From NCBI RefSeq assembly GCF_017355265.1, contig NZ_JADIJQ010000001.1:62001-126000 (forward strand): a DNA stretch of 64,000 nucleotides. The letters run 5' to 3'. Of this stretch, positions 29,414 through 37,743 are shown piece after piece. The translations under genes were made by a program, and so were the position numbers. Within the stretch, counting starts at the first letter, position 1; each line of letters begins with the position of its first letter. The DNA comes from Tessaracoccus sp. SD287 (GTDB lineage: Bacteria > Actinomycetota > Actinomycetes > Propionibacteriales > Propionibacteriaceae). The notes under the pieces are model-generated. The model had not been told where the DNA came from and made no database searches. It was given only the letters and a program-made list of their open reading frames with translations.

Positions 29414-30139
29414 TCACGAGGCGGGCGCCGGGGAGGGGACCAGTCCGATGCTGCGCATCTGGTCGAGGGCGTCGATGATCTCGGGCACCGCCCGGGTGCC
29501 GATCAGGTCGGCCCCCGCGAGCAGGAAGGCGTAGGCGTTCTGGGGTCGGGGCGCCTGGACGCCGGCCACCTTGGTGCGCACGCCCGAGCCCGCCACGGCC
29601 TGCTGCATGGCCAGGAACTGAGTCATGGACGGGCCCGCATGCTGGCCGGTGGAGGTCTTGACGTAGTTGGCGCCGGCCTCGACCACCAGTTCGGAGGCCC
29701 GGCGGATGTCGTCGTCGGACAGGTAGCAGACTTCGAGGATCACCTTGGTGACGGCCTCACCAGCCTCGCCGACGAAGGCCTCCAGCTCGCGTCGCACGGC
29801 GGCGTCGTCACCGCTGAGCAGCGCCCCGATGTTCATGACGATGTCGAGTTCCTGGGCACCGGCCTCGACGGCATGCCGGGTCTCGGCCGCCTTGGAGCGC
29901 CAGTCGGCGACCCCGGAGGGGAAGGCAATGGCCGTGGCCACCTTCACCGTGGAGCCGGCCAGCGCCTCGGTGGCCACGGGCAGCCAGTAGGGGGCGGCGA
30001 CGTAGAACGCCGAGCAGTTGTACTGCTTGGCCTCCTCGCAGCCGCCGCGGATATCTGTCTCGGTCGCATTCTTGAACAGGACTGAGTGGTCGAACGCCTT
30101 GCCAAGTGTTGTTCGATCCACGGTTGCAAGATCCACCAT
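29414..30139 (-). CDS. DeoC-family aldolase, paralogue 2
   Basis: 241 residues, same fold and order as paralogue 1, with Asp99, Lys161 (YVKTSTG) and Lys190 (TKVAGVQ). It keeps the N-terminal motif better (DHSVLFKNAT) but again has GTRAV where DeoC has GTSSG. The two copies are clearly diverged, so they may have different substrates or form a mixed oligomer. ATG 30139 is preceded by GGAAG. It is the first gene after the operator at 30207-30220. Confidence 0.85.
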   Translation of the reverse strand: MVDLATVDRTTLGKAFDHSVLFKNATETDIRGGCEEAKQYNCSAFYVAAPYWLPVATEALAGSTVKVATAIAFPSGVADWRSKAAETRHAVEAGAQELDIVMNIGALLSGDDAAVRRELEAFVGEAGEAVTKVILEVCYLSDDDIRRASELVVEAGANYVKTSTGQHAGPSMTQFLAMQQAVAGSGVRTKVAGVQAPRPQNAYAFLLAGADLIGTRAVPEIIDALDQMRSIGLVPSPAPAS

Positions 30140-30205
30140 GATCCGTCTTCCGTTGAGTGTCACGCGCGTCCCACGGCTCCGGTGCCATGGACGCTGGACG
30201 GCCAG

Positions 30206-30220
30206 ACTATACCTGTATAG
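30206..30220 (-). promoter_or_regulatory. Operator and -10 box of the aldolase-kinase operon
   Basis: CTATAC-CT-GTATAG (30207-30220) is a perfect 6+6 palindrome; 13 of its 14 bases match the site at 25256-25269. On the minus strand TATAGT (revcomp of 30206-30211) can serve as -10. No good -35 was found. Confidence 0.6.
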
Positions 30221-30253
30221 ATGAGTCGGCAATGGTTCGACGGAACCAGGGCG

Positions 30254-31480
30254 CTACGCTCCCGCGGTGGCGGTCTTCTCCTCGTGGGGCAGGTGCAGAC
30301 CCAGGTCGCGGTGGCCGGGGTGGCCGGCCAGTTTGTCGACGATGACGGCGATGGCGCCATCACCGGTGACATTGGCGGCGGTGCCAATCGAGTCGATGGC
30401 GATGTAGGTGGCGATCATCAACCCCACCTGTTCGGGGCTGAAGCCGAGTTGGGATTCCAGCAGGGCGCCAGCGGTGACGATCGCGCCGCCGGGGACGCCG
30501 GGGGCGGCCACCATGGTGATGCCCAGCAGAAGGATGAATCCCAGGATCAGGCCGGGCGGGGTGGGCATGCCGAACATGACCATGATGGCCAGGGCGAAGC
30601 CCGTGATCTTGATGGTCGAGCCGGCCAGGTGGATCGTGGCGCACAGGGGAATCACGAACGAGGCGACGTTCTCCGAAACCCCGGCCTTGATGGCCGAACG
30701 CAGGGTGACCGGGATCGTGGCCGCCGAGGAGGAGGTTCCCAGGGCGGTGGCGTAGGCCGGCAGCATCGTCCGCAGCAGGGTGAAGGGATTCTTCTTGGCC
30801 ATGGTGCCGGCGACGGCGTACTGCAGGACGAGGTAGACCACCGTCAGGGCGAAGACGATCACCACCACCCAGAAGAAGGATCGGATCACCGACCAGACCT
30901 GGCCCGCGAACGTCATGTTCAGGAAGATGCCGAAGATGTAGAGCGGCAGCAGCGGCACGATCACCTTGCTGATGACGATGTTGATGACCTCGCGGAAGTC
31001 GGCGAAGACCTGGTGCAGGGCCGGGGCGTCGAAGCGGGTCAGGGCCACCCCGACCACGAAGGCGAAGACCAGGGCAGTCATCACCTGGAACATGGGCGGC
31101 ATGTCGATGGTGAAGTAGGGGGTCAGCAGGCCTGACTCGGGGTCGGCCAGGTCGGTCACGTCATTGCCGGCCAGCAACCGGGGCCAGGCGATCATGCTGG
31201 TGCCCCAGCTGAGCAGCCCGGCCAGGATGGTGGAGACATAGGCGATTCCGGCCGTGACCGCCAGCCACTTGCCGGCCCCCTTGCCGAGTTCGTCGATGGC
31301 CGGGGTGATCAGCCCGACGATCAGCAGCGGAATGATGAAGCCCAGGAAGTTCCCGAACAGGCCGTTGAAGGTGACGAAGATGCGCACCACGAAACTGGGC
31401 AGGAAGGACCCCAGCCCGATGCCGAGCAGGATGGCCAGCAGCACCAGCACGAGCAGGTTGAACTTGAACAGCTTGGCCAT
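30254..31480 (-). CDS. Dicarboxylate/amino acid:cation symporter (DAACS family)
   Basis: 408 residues, about eight membrane helices plus two hairpins. Signatures: GTSSSAATIPVTL (the serine-rich re-entrant loop) and DSIGTAANVTGDGAIAV near the C-terminus. It takes up dicarboxylates, glutamate/aspartate or neutral amino acids with Na+ or H+. AAGGGG precedes ATG 31480. It lies upstream of the aldolase operon on the same strand, separated by the operator, so it may read through or be independent. Its link to a sugar route is not obvious. Confidence 0.9.
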   Translation of the reverse strand: MAKLFKFNLLVLVLLAILLGIGLGSFLPSFVVRIFVTFNGLFGNFLGFIIPLLIVGLITPAIDELGKGAGKWLAVTAGIAYVSTILAGLLSWGTSMIAWPRLLAGNDVTDLADPESGLLTPYFTIDMPPMFQVMTALVFAFVVGVALTRFDAPALHQVFADFREVINIVISKVIVPLLPLYIFGIFLNMTFAGQVWSVIRSFFWVVVIVFALTVVYLVLQYAVAGTMAKKNPFTLLRTMLPAYATALGTSSSAATIPVTLRSAIKAGVSENVASFVIPLCATIHLAGSTIKITGFALAIMVMFGMPTPPGLILGFILLLGITMVAAPGVPGGAIVTAGALLESQLGFSPEQVGLMIATYIAIDSIGTAANVTGDGAIAVIVDKLAGHPGHRDLGLHLPHEEKTATAGA

Positions 31481-31679
31481 CAGGCACCCCTTTGAGAAAC
31501 GACCGGGTCATTGAATCACCTCGTTTCGGGGTGACCCGCCAGTGCCCACGAACGCCCCGGTGGGCGTCGGGGCGGCGACGGTGGGCCAGAATCTCGCGCC
31601 GGACGGCGTCTGCTCCTCGTCGTGTGCTGGACCCAACACCGGTAGCGTGGGGCTGAGCACGGCAGTGAAGGAGGCCCAC

Positions 31680-32342
31680 GTGCACATCGTGATCATGGGT
31701 TGTGGTCGGGTGGGGGCGAGTCTGGCAAAGTCCCTGGAGCGCCGCGAACACTCGGTGGCGGTCGTCGACCTGGACGTCAACGCGTTTCGTCGGCTCGGTT
31801 CGGAGTACAAGGGCATCACCGTCAAGGGCGTCGGCTTCGATCGCGATGTGCTCGTCCGGGCGGGCATCCGTGAGGCGGACGGCTTTGCTGCGGTGTCCAG
31901 CGGCGACAACTCCAACATCCTGGCCGCCCGCGTGGTCCGCGAGGAGTTCGGTCTGACCAATGTCATTGCCCGCATCTACGACCAGGGTCGTGCCGAGGTG
32001 TACGAACGCCTGGGCATTCGCACCGTAGCCACCGTGCGCTGGGCCGCCAACCAGGTGCTGCGCGGATTGCTGCCGGAAGGCTCCGAGCCGGTCTGGACCG
32101 ACCCTGCGGGCAATGTCCGACTGGTCCAGGTGAAGACCCATGAGGACTGGATCGGCACCAGGGTGCACGCCATCCAGGCGGTGGTGGGCACGCCGCTGCC
32201 ATTCGTGATGCGCTTCGGTCGGGGGCTCGTGCCCAACCAGGCGACCATCCTGCAGGACGGCGACCTGGTCTACGCCGCCGTCGAGACCGAGACATTGAGC
32301 ACCGTCGAGTCCGTGCTGGCGGCCCCGCCTGTCCGCCGATGA
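31680..32342 (+). CDS. trkA: TrkA-type potassium channel regulatory protein, first copy
   Basis: 220 residues: Rossmann RCK_N domain (IVIMGCGRVGASLAKSL, acidic VVDLD at the end of strand 2) and a smaller RCK_C domain. It binds NAD(H)/ATP and gates a K+ channel or transporter. GTG 31680 has AAGGAGG five bases before it; the longer open frame upstream is non-coding in character. Twelve bases from the second trkA, so they are one operon. Confidence 0.92.
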   Translation: MHIVIMGCGRVGASLAKSLERREHSVAVVDLDVNAFRRLGSEYKGITVKGVGFDRDVLVRAGIREADGFAAVSSGDNSNILAARVVREEFGLTNVIARIYDQGRAEVYERLGIRTVATVRWAANQVLRGLLPEGSEPVWTDPAGNVRLVQVKTHEDWIGTRVHAIQAVVGTPLPFVMRFGRGLVPNQATILQDGDLVYAAVETETLSTVESVLAAPPVRR

Positions 32343-32354
32343 AGGGAGCCTGAG

Positions 32355-33077
32355 ATGCGCGTCGCCATCGTGGGGGCCGGCAATGTGGGCCGGTCCATCG
32401 CCAAGGAGCTGATCGGCAACGGTCATTCCATCCTGCTGATCGACCGGGACCCTGCCGCGATCAAGACCGCGTCGGTGCCCGATGCCGACTGGTTGCTTGC
32501 CGACGCCTGCGAGCTGGACTCCTTGGAGGAGGCCCAGTTGGAGTCCTATGACGTCTCGATCGCCGCCACCGGCGACGACAAGGCCAACCTGGTGCACTCG
32601 CTGCTGGCCAAGACCGAGTTCGGTGTGCCTCGCACGGTGAGCCGGGTGAACCATCCCGACAACGAGTGGATGTTCGACGAGTCCTGGGGCGTTGACGTGG
32701 CGGTTTCGACCCCGCGGATGATGAGTGCCCTGGTCGAGGAGGCCGTCACCGTCGGCGAACTGGTGCGGCTGTTCACCTTCCGGGAGGGGTCTGCCAACCT
32801 GGTGGAACTGACCATGCCCGAGGACAGCGCCATCGTCGGGCGCCCCATCCGTGAGTTGCAGTTGCCCGGCGACGCGGTCCTGGTGTCGGTGATCCGGGAC
32901 GGGATCGGGATGGCACCCGATCGTGACGGGGTCATCGAAGTGGGCGACGAGGTGCTGCTGGTGGTCTCACCCGAGTACGAGCAGGTGCTGGCCGACCATC
33001 TGGTCAAGCGGCCGAAGCTGCGTCACGGCGAGGGAGCGCCGCCGCCGATCCACGACGACCGGGAGACCTGGTTGTGA
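32355..33077 (+). CDS. trkA: TrkA-type potassium channel regulatory protein, second copy
   Basis: 240 residues with VAIVGAGNVGRSIAKEL and LLIDRDP (NAD site), then an RCK_C domain from about 140. The C-terminal 20 residues are an extra polar tail. GAAGGGAG precedes the start. Tandem trkA genes of this kind accompany an APC permease in actinobacteria; here that permease is separated by the carbohydrate cluster. Confidence 0.92.
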   Translation: MRVAIVGAGNVGRSIAKELIGNGHSILLIDRDPAAIKTASVPDADWLLADACELDSLEEAQLESYDVSIAATGDDKANLVHSLLAKTEFGVPRTVSRVNHPDNEWMFDESWGVDVAVSTPRMMSALVEEAVTVGELVRLFTFREGSANLVELTMPEDSAIVGRPIRELQLPGDAVLVSVIRDGIGMAPDRDGVIEVGDEVLLVVSPEYEQVLADHLVKRPKLRHGEGAPPPIHDDRETWL

Positions 33078-33099
33078 GGTCCCGTTCATCGGGCAGGGC

Positions 33100-33489
33100 T
33101 CAGCTGCGCAGTTCGTAGTGCGGGTTGTAGATCACCCGGCGGTTGCCGCGCTGGACCAGTCGTCCGGTGGCCCGCAGCATCCGACCCGCCTCGATGCCGG
33201 GGATGCTGCGTCGCCCCATGAAGACCAGGGTGACCGCACCGGTGCCGTCCTCCAGTCCGGCCTCCAGCCATGACCGGCCGCCGCGGGGGCTGAGCGTCAC
33301 GCTGTTGATGCGTCCGTGCAGGGTGACCAGTTGACGCGCCCGGCACTCCGACAGGGTCTGGCAGCCCGACTCGCGGGCGAGTCCGGCGAGTTGGTCGTTC
33401 TCGAACTCGCTGTTGGAGGAGGTCAGGCGGCGGACCGCCCGACCCCACATGCCCACGGGACGACGACCGGTCACCTCAGTGGTACCCAT
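33100..33489 (-). CDS. OB-fold nucleic acid-binding domain protein
   Basis: 129 residues. The central part, VTLHGRINSVTLSPRGGRSWLEAGLEDGTGAVTLVFMGRRSIPGIEAGRML, is a typical five-strand OB-fold of the RecG/tRNA anticodon type. Function unknown; it is conserved beside DUF3710 and dut. It follows the DUF3710 gene by ten bases on the same strand and is convergent with trkA. Confidence 0.85.
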   Translation of the reverse strand: MGTTEVTGRRPVGMWGRAVRRLTSSNSEFENDQLAGLARESGCQTLSECRARQLVTLHGRINSVTLSPRGGRSWLEAGLEDGTGAVTLVFMGRRSIPGIEAGRMLRATGRLVQRGNRRVIYNPHYELRS

Positions 33490-33499
33490 GCTCGACTGC

Positions 33500-34315
33500 C
33501 TACTCTGCCGTGGTTTCCGCTGCTGCGGTGATGCTGTCGGGCAGCGTCATCGGGATGAGGTCACCGGGGACCATGGGGTCCTCACCGCGGGAGACGACGA
33601 CATTGCAGAAGAACTCGAACAGCAGTTCCCCGGCGCCCTCCTCGAAGCCCTCGGCCAGCGCCGCCTCACCCATCAGGACGCCGCGCAGGAGCCAGCGGGG
33701 ACCTTGCGCGAACCAGGTGCGCGAGACGTGGTAGGCCTGCTGGCCATCCTCGCCCTGGACGGGCAGGACGCGCCGGATCTCGGGGCCGAAGGGTCCGTCG
33801 GTGATCTCGACCTCGCCGCCGGCCTCGACGGTCTGCTTGGTCATGTCGTCGGTGATGTCCTTGACCATGGAGGTGCGGGCCGGGGCGGCGAACAGGGCGA
33901 CCTCCAGGGCGGACTGGTCCACCATGACCAGCGCCGACTGCACCTGGTTGGTGGCCTGGTCGACCTGCAACTGGACCTGCATGTTCTCGAACGGGGTCAG
34001 GATCAGGCTGCCGAAGTCCATCCGCTCGATGTCGTCGGCCTCCAGGTCGACCTCGGACAGGTCAAAGGGGCCGTCCTCACGCAGGTCGTGGTCGGCCAGT
34101 TCGGTCTCCTCGGCGGTGTCGTCCTCGTCCTCGTCCTCGGCGTCGTCGTCCTCGTCGACGTCGTCAGCCTCGGCGTCCTCGTCGGTGAGGTCGTCCTGCT
34201 CGGGGTCCACGGCGGTCTCGTCAGCGTCGTCGAGGTCGTCCTCCTCGAGCAGTTCGTTCTCGTCGAGGATGTCCTCTTCGGCGAGCTTCTGCTTCTTCTT
34301 GCGACCAAAGATCAC
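33500..34315 (-). CDS. DUF3710 family protein with acidic N-terminus
   Basis: 271 residues. It starts with a basic patch (GRKKKQK), then about 75 residues that are mostly Asp and Glu (about 14-85), then the DUF3710 domain (GSLILTPFENMQVQLQVDQ... FAQGPRWLLRGVLMGEAAL). Function unknown; an actinobacterial family always found near dut. GTG 34315 with GAAAGG upstream. The acidic stretch is unusually long and even. Confidence 0.88.
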   Translation of the reverse strand: MIFGRKKKQKLAEEDILDENELLEEDDLDDADETAVDPEQDDLTDEDAEADDVDEDDDAEDEDEDDTAEETELADHDLREDGPFDLSEVDLEADDIERMDFGSLILTPFENMQVQLQVDQATNQVQSALVMVDQSALEVALFAAPARTSMVKDITDDMTKQTVEAGGEVEITDGPFGPEIRRVLPVQGEDGQQAYHVSRTWFAQGPRWLLRGVLMGEAALAEGFEEGAGELLFEFFCNVVVSRGEDPMVPGDLIPMTLPDSITAAAETTAE

Positions 34316-34394
34316 GGGTGATGCCTTTCGAGTTCAGGTCGGGCTGGGACGCGACGGAAGGCTCCGCCGACATCGGGGGCATACCGCATCGAGT

Positions 34395-34853
34395 CTACCA
34401 ATCAGCGATGCCGCCCGACGAGCCATGCCCGCCGGTTCCACGGGCAGTGTCGTCCAGGTCCTCGACGGGCTGGAAGTCGGCGGTGACCACCGTCTGGATG
34501 ACCAGTTGGGCAATGCGGTCACCGCGCTTCAAAGCGATGGGGGTGTGCGGGTCGTGGTTGATCAAGTTCACCTGGATTTCGCCGCGGTACCCGGAATCGA
34601 TCACGCCCGGCGCGTTCACCATGCCGAGCCCGTGGCGGGCGGCCAGTCCCGAACGTGGATGGACGAAACCGACGTGGCCCTCGGGAATGGCCACGGCCAG
34701 ACCGGTGGGGACCAGGCGGCGCTCCCCCGGCGCCAGGGTGACGTCTTCCCTGGCGTGCAGGTCGGCGCCCGCGTCGCCGGGGTGTGCGTAGCCGGGGACG
34801 GGCAGGTCGGTGTCGAGCAGCCGGACTGCGATCCTCAGGGGGCGCTCGCTCAT
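34395..34853 (-). CDS. dut: dUTP diphosphatase
   Basis: 152 residues, trimeric dUTPase. Motifs 1-5 are visible: [56 protein letters not shown] and the C-terminal GTGGHGSSG. It hydrolyses dUTP to dUMP, protecting DNA and feeding thymidylate synthesis. It overlaps the DUF3093 gene by ATGA. Confidence 0.96.
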   Translation of the reverse strand: MSERPLRIAVRLLDTDLPVPGYAHPGDAGADLHAREDVTLAPGERRLVPTGLAVAIPEGHVGFVHPRSGLAARHGLGMVNAPGVIDSGYRGEIQVNLINHDPHTPIALKRGDRIAQLVIQTVVTADFQPVEDLDDTARGTGGHGSSGGIADW

Positions 34854-35371
34854 TGGGACCCCCGCCGGGTGGTCGGGGCGGCCGCGCTGTGGGCGAGGAT
34901 GGCGGCGGCGAGGTTGCCGGGTTGGCGGGTGGCCAGCAGCCAGTGGCGGTGGGGGTCGGCGGGGTCGGCCAGGTCGACCCGGACCGCGCTCTTCAGGAAG
35001 GGACGCACCAGTAGCCAGGTGCGTCCGTCGGCGGCGGCGTTGAGCGCCAGCTGGGTCTGCTCGCCGTCCAGGGCGGTGGCACCCGTCACCCATTCCCAGT
35101 CGATGGAGGCTCCCCCGGCTCGCAGTCCGGTCCCGTCCGCGGTGATCCGTGCGGAGCCGTAGCCGATCAGGAAGATGACGACGAGTCCGAAGAACACCAC
35201 CAGGGCACCGAGCGCCCAGACGTCGCTGAGAATGGCCCACACGGCCACGACAAAGGTCATGGCCAGGAACAGGGAGACCACCCACCACATGGCCGGCACG
35301 GCCAGCCGTTCGTCGTGGTGCGGGGTCGGCAGCGTCCCGGCGTGGGCAGGGGGGGACGAGGTGGAACTCAT
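34850..35371 (-). CDS. DUF3093 family membrane protein
   Basis: 173 residues with two membrane helices (about 27-47 and 52-72) and a cytoplasmic domain ([26 protein letters not shown]). Function unknown; an actinobacterial family next to dut. ATG 35371 is six bases after TAGGTT, so the DUF3093-dut message is probably leaderless. Confidence 0.88.
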   Translation of the reverse strand: MSSTSSPPAHAGTLPTPHHDERLAVPAMWWVVSLFLAMTFVVAVWAILSDVWALGALVVFFGLVVIFLIGYGSARITADGTGLRAGGASIDWEWVTGATALDGEQTQLALNAAADGRTWLLVRPFLKSAVRVDLADPADPHRHWLLATRQPGNLAAAILAHSAAAPTTRRGSQ

Positions 35372-35377
35372 GTGTCC

Positions 35378-35383
35378 AACCTA
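35378..35383 (-). promoter_or_regulatory. -10 box for a leaderless start (DUF3093-dut)
   Basis: TAGGTT on the minus strand, six bases before ATG 35371. It is back to back with the DUF4235 promoter. Confidence 0.5.
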
Positions 35384-35408
35384 CTGCCCCCTGCGCCGTG
35401 GTTCGTCC

Positions 35409-35414
35409 TAGGAT
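35409..35414 (+). promoter_or_regulatory. -10 box for a leaderless start (DUF4235)
   Basis: TAGGAT seven bases before ATG 35422. Confidence 0.5.
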
Positions 35415-35421
35415 GGGCGCC

Positions 35422-35709
35422 ATGGAGCTCTCGGAGAAGCTGATTCAAAAGGTGTACGGCATTGCGCTGGGCGCGGCGGTGACCATGGTCACCCACCGGG
35501 TGTTGAAGGCTGCCTGGAAGCTGGCGACCGGCACCGAACCGCCCCAGCCCGGCGACCCCGACGTCCCCGCCACCGAGGCCTTCATCTGGGCCCTGTCGTC
35601 GGCGGTCGGCATGGGCGCGGCCCAGTTGGCCGCCACCCGCCACGTCGCCCGCCGCCTCTCGCGGATGGGCATCGAGAACGACGGCCTGCCCACCGTCATC
35701 AAGGTCTGA
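35422..35709 (+). CDS. DUF4235 family protein
   Basis: 95 residues. [23 protein letters not shown]... with hydrophobic helices near 8-30 and 50-75 and a Pro-rich linker, as in the small DUF4235 membrane proteins. Function unknown. The start at 35422 lies seven bases after TAGGAT; the ATG at 35413 overlaps that box. Confidence 0.85.
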   Translation: MELSEKLIQKVYGIALGAAVTMVTHRVLKAAWKLATGTEPPQPGDPDVPATEAFIWALSSAVGMGAAQLAATRHVARRLSRMGIENDGLPTVIKV

Positions 35710-35728
35710 TTCAGACACCAACGCACGT

Positions 35729-35869
35729 GGGACGCCCGAGCCGAGTGGCTGGGACGTCCCGCGGGGGGTGTTGGGGGTTGTCCCCACGCAAGGCCACTCC
35801 CTACAAAACACGGGACGCCCGAGCCGAGTGGCTGGGACGTCCCGCGGGGGTGTTGGGGGTTGTCCCCCA
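35729..35869. repeat. Two tandem copies of a 58-base hairpin repeat
   Basis: Copy 1 at 35729-35786 and copy 2 at 35812-35869 differ only in a G-run length and the last base. Each starts with a hairpin in which GGGACG pairs with CGTCCC, CCC with GGG, and AGCC with GGCT around GAGT. Each then continues as a G-rich TGTTGGGGGTTGTCCCC that can form a second small stem. They lie between convergent genes and probably end transcription from both sides. Confidence 0.85.
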
Positions 35870-35877
35870 CAAACAAC

Positions 35878-36174
35878 TCAGTAGCAGTCGACGCAGTAGA
35901 TCTTGTCGCCCTTGGTCTCGGCGATCTGGCTCTTGTGCTTCACCAGGAAGCAGGAGGCGCAGGTGAACTCGTCGGCCTGTCGGGGCAGCACCCGGACGGT
36001 GAGCTCCTCGTGGGACAGGTCAGCACCGGGCAACTCGAAGGACTCAGCGGCCTCCACCTCGTCCTGGTCGACGTCACCCGACTTGGCGTCATTCCGACGA
36101 TTCTTGAGCTCTTCGATCGAGTCTTCCTGCTGCTCCTCGTCGGTCTTGCGGGGCGCGTCGTAATCAGTCGCCAT
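35878..36174 (-). CDS. DUF4193 family zinc-ribbon-like protein
   Basis: 98 residues. Acidic first 50 residues, then CASCFLVKHKSQIAETKGDKIYCVDCY: two CxxC pairs that should bind zinc. An actinobacterial family of unknown role, perhaps RNA polymerase- or ribosome-related. The second of two adjacent ATGs (36174) is better spaced from GAGAGGA. Confidence 0.9.
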   Translation of the reverse strand: MATDYDAPRKTDEEQQEDSIEELKNRRNDAKSGDVDQDEVEAAESFELPGADLSHEELTVRVLPRQADEFTCASCFLVKHKSQIAETKGDKIYCVDCY

Positions 36175-36366
36175 CATTTCCTCTCAACGCTTGCATGCCG
36201 CCCGCTCTGCGCGGCCGTGTCGCGGTCATATCTATCACACGTGTCAAGAGGGCGTCGCACCCGTCCCCTCCGTGGGTGGTGAGTCGGGGCAATTGTGGCG
36301 TTTTACGACGTCGGGCCGCGGTAGCCGCCATGATGGGCACGACCCAAACCCTTTCAGGAGGCTCAC

Positions 36367-36579
36367 ATGTGGATCGGACTCGGCATCGTCCTCATCATCA
36401 TCGGCGCAGTGCTCAACTGGGCCCTGCAGGTCGACGTTCCCGGCGTCACGGATGGCATCCTGGGCTGGATCCTGATCGTCGCCGGCATCGCCGCCATCCT
36501 CTTCTCGTTCGTGGCCCAGGCGCAGCGCAATCGGGTGCACACGACCCATGAGTCGCGCCACGTCGACACCCGCGACTGA
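36367..36579 (+). CDS. DUF6458 family small membrane protein
   Basis: 70 residues: two membrane helices (3-21 and 33-52) joined by QVDVPGVTDGILGW, with a polar tail. AGGAGG eight bases before the start. Function unknown. Confidence 0.85.
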   Translation: MWIGLGIVLIIIGAVLNWALQVDVPGVTDGILGWILIVAGIAAILFSFVAQAQRNRVHTTHESRHVDTRD

Positions 36580-36723
36580 ACCAGCGGGCCGTCCCGTCGC
36601 TGCAGCCTCGACCAGCGCTTCAGCCTTCGCCGCGCGCTGCCCACGTCGGGTCGGCTCGACTTGATAGGTTGACGCGATGGTGGGCTGACAGCCTGCCCAT
36701 GCCGGAGCAACCAGGAGAGTCGG

Positions 36724-37743
36724 ATGGACAGCGCACTCAGCCCTCGTGAGATCCAGGCCCGCATTCGCGGTGGCGAGTCCTTGGAGACCGTCGCCGAGGC
36801 CGCCGGGGTTCCGGCTGAGCACATCGAACCGTTCGCCGCACCGGTGATTGCCGAACGCGAGCACGTCCTGGGGCAGGCGCTGAACTGCCCGGTCCGACGC
36901 AAGGGCGAGTCCTCGTCGGTGCGTGCCCTGCGTCATGTTGCTGCCGAGGGACTCCAGCGCGGCGGCCTCTCGCCCGAGGACGTGGCCTGGGACGCGTGGC
37001 GTGACCCGGAGCGCCAATGGGTGGTGGTGGCTCGGTTCAGCCAGGACGGCGAGGAGCACCAGGCAGAGTTCCGGTTCGACCTGCGCAGCCGGTTCAGCGT
37101 GGCCAGGGACGACCTGGCCCGTTCGCTGATTGGTGAACCAGCGCCGCAGGTGGCGGCTGTCCCTACGTTCGCGGGACACGACCCCGACAACGAACCGACC
37201 ATCGGACTGAGTGAGCCCACGGGCCCGTCCGCACCGGAGTTCCCTGCCCGCCCCATCCCGCGTCAGCCGATCGAGCAGGTCCAGGTCGATGACGAACCGG
37301 AGTTGAGCGTGCAGGCGTCCCAGGATGACCTGGTCGGCCACGCGTCCCAGTTGGACGTCCTCTACGACATGCTCAGCAGCTTCGACGAGGACTCCGTGAA
37401 CGTCTATGCCGACCTGTCCCGGCCGGTCACCGACGAGGATCCCGACGACGACCTGCTGCGGCAGGCCTTCGACGAGACGTCCGCCGACGAACCAGAAGCA
37501 CCCGAGACCGAACCGGACGAGACAGAACCGGACGAGACAGAACCGGACGAGACCAGCGACGAGGTGGCGGAGGTCGCGCCCCCGGAGGAGCCCACGGAGG
37601 GGCTCCAGGCTCCCGAGCAGGACGCCCTGGTCGAAATCGCCGAGGAGCCCGCCCCTGCCCCGAAGCCCAAGCCCAAGGCGCGCAAGGGCCGGGCGAGCAT
37701 CCCGACCTGGGACGAGATCGTCTTTGGCGGGCCCAAGCCCTAG
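36724..37743 (+). CDS. sepH: Septation protein SepH
   Basis: 339 residues. The N-terminal DUF3071 domain includes the helix-turn-helix SPREIQARIRGGESLETVAEAAGV and the block VRALRHVAAEGLQRGGLSPEDVAWDAWRDP. In actinobacteria SepH binds FtsZ and stimulates its assembly at division sites. Residues 160-330 are a low-complexity acidic linker with a three-fold EPDET repeat (about 262-276). The C-terminus is basic (KPKPKARKGRASIPTWDEIVFG), as in the family. GGAGAG precedes the start. The stop TAG shares CTAG with the stop of the convergent gene. Confidence 0.93.
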   Translation: MDSALSPREIQARIRGGESLETVAEAAGVPAEHIEPFAAPVIAEREHVLGQALNCPVRRKGESSSVRALRHVAAEGLQRGGLSPEDVAWDAWRDPERQWVVVARFSQDGEEHQAEFRFDLRSRFSVARDDLARSLIGEPAPQVAAVPTFAGHDPDNEPTIGLSEPTGPSAPEFPARPIPRQPIEQVQVDDEPELSVQASQDDLVGHASQLDVLYDMLSSFDEDSVNVYADLSRPVTDEDPDDDLLRQAFDETSADEPEAPETEPDETEPDETEPDETSDEVAEVAPPEEPTEGLQAPEQDALVEIAEEPAPAPKPKPKARKGRASIPTWDEIVFGGPKP

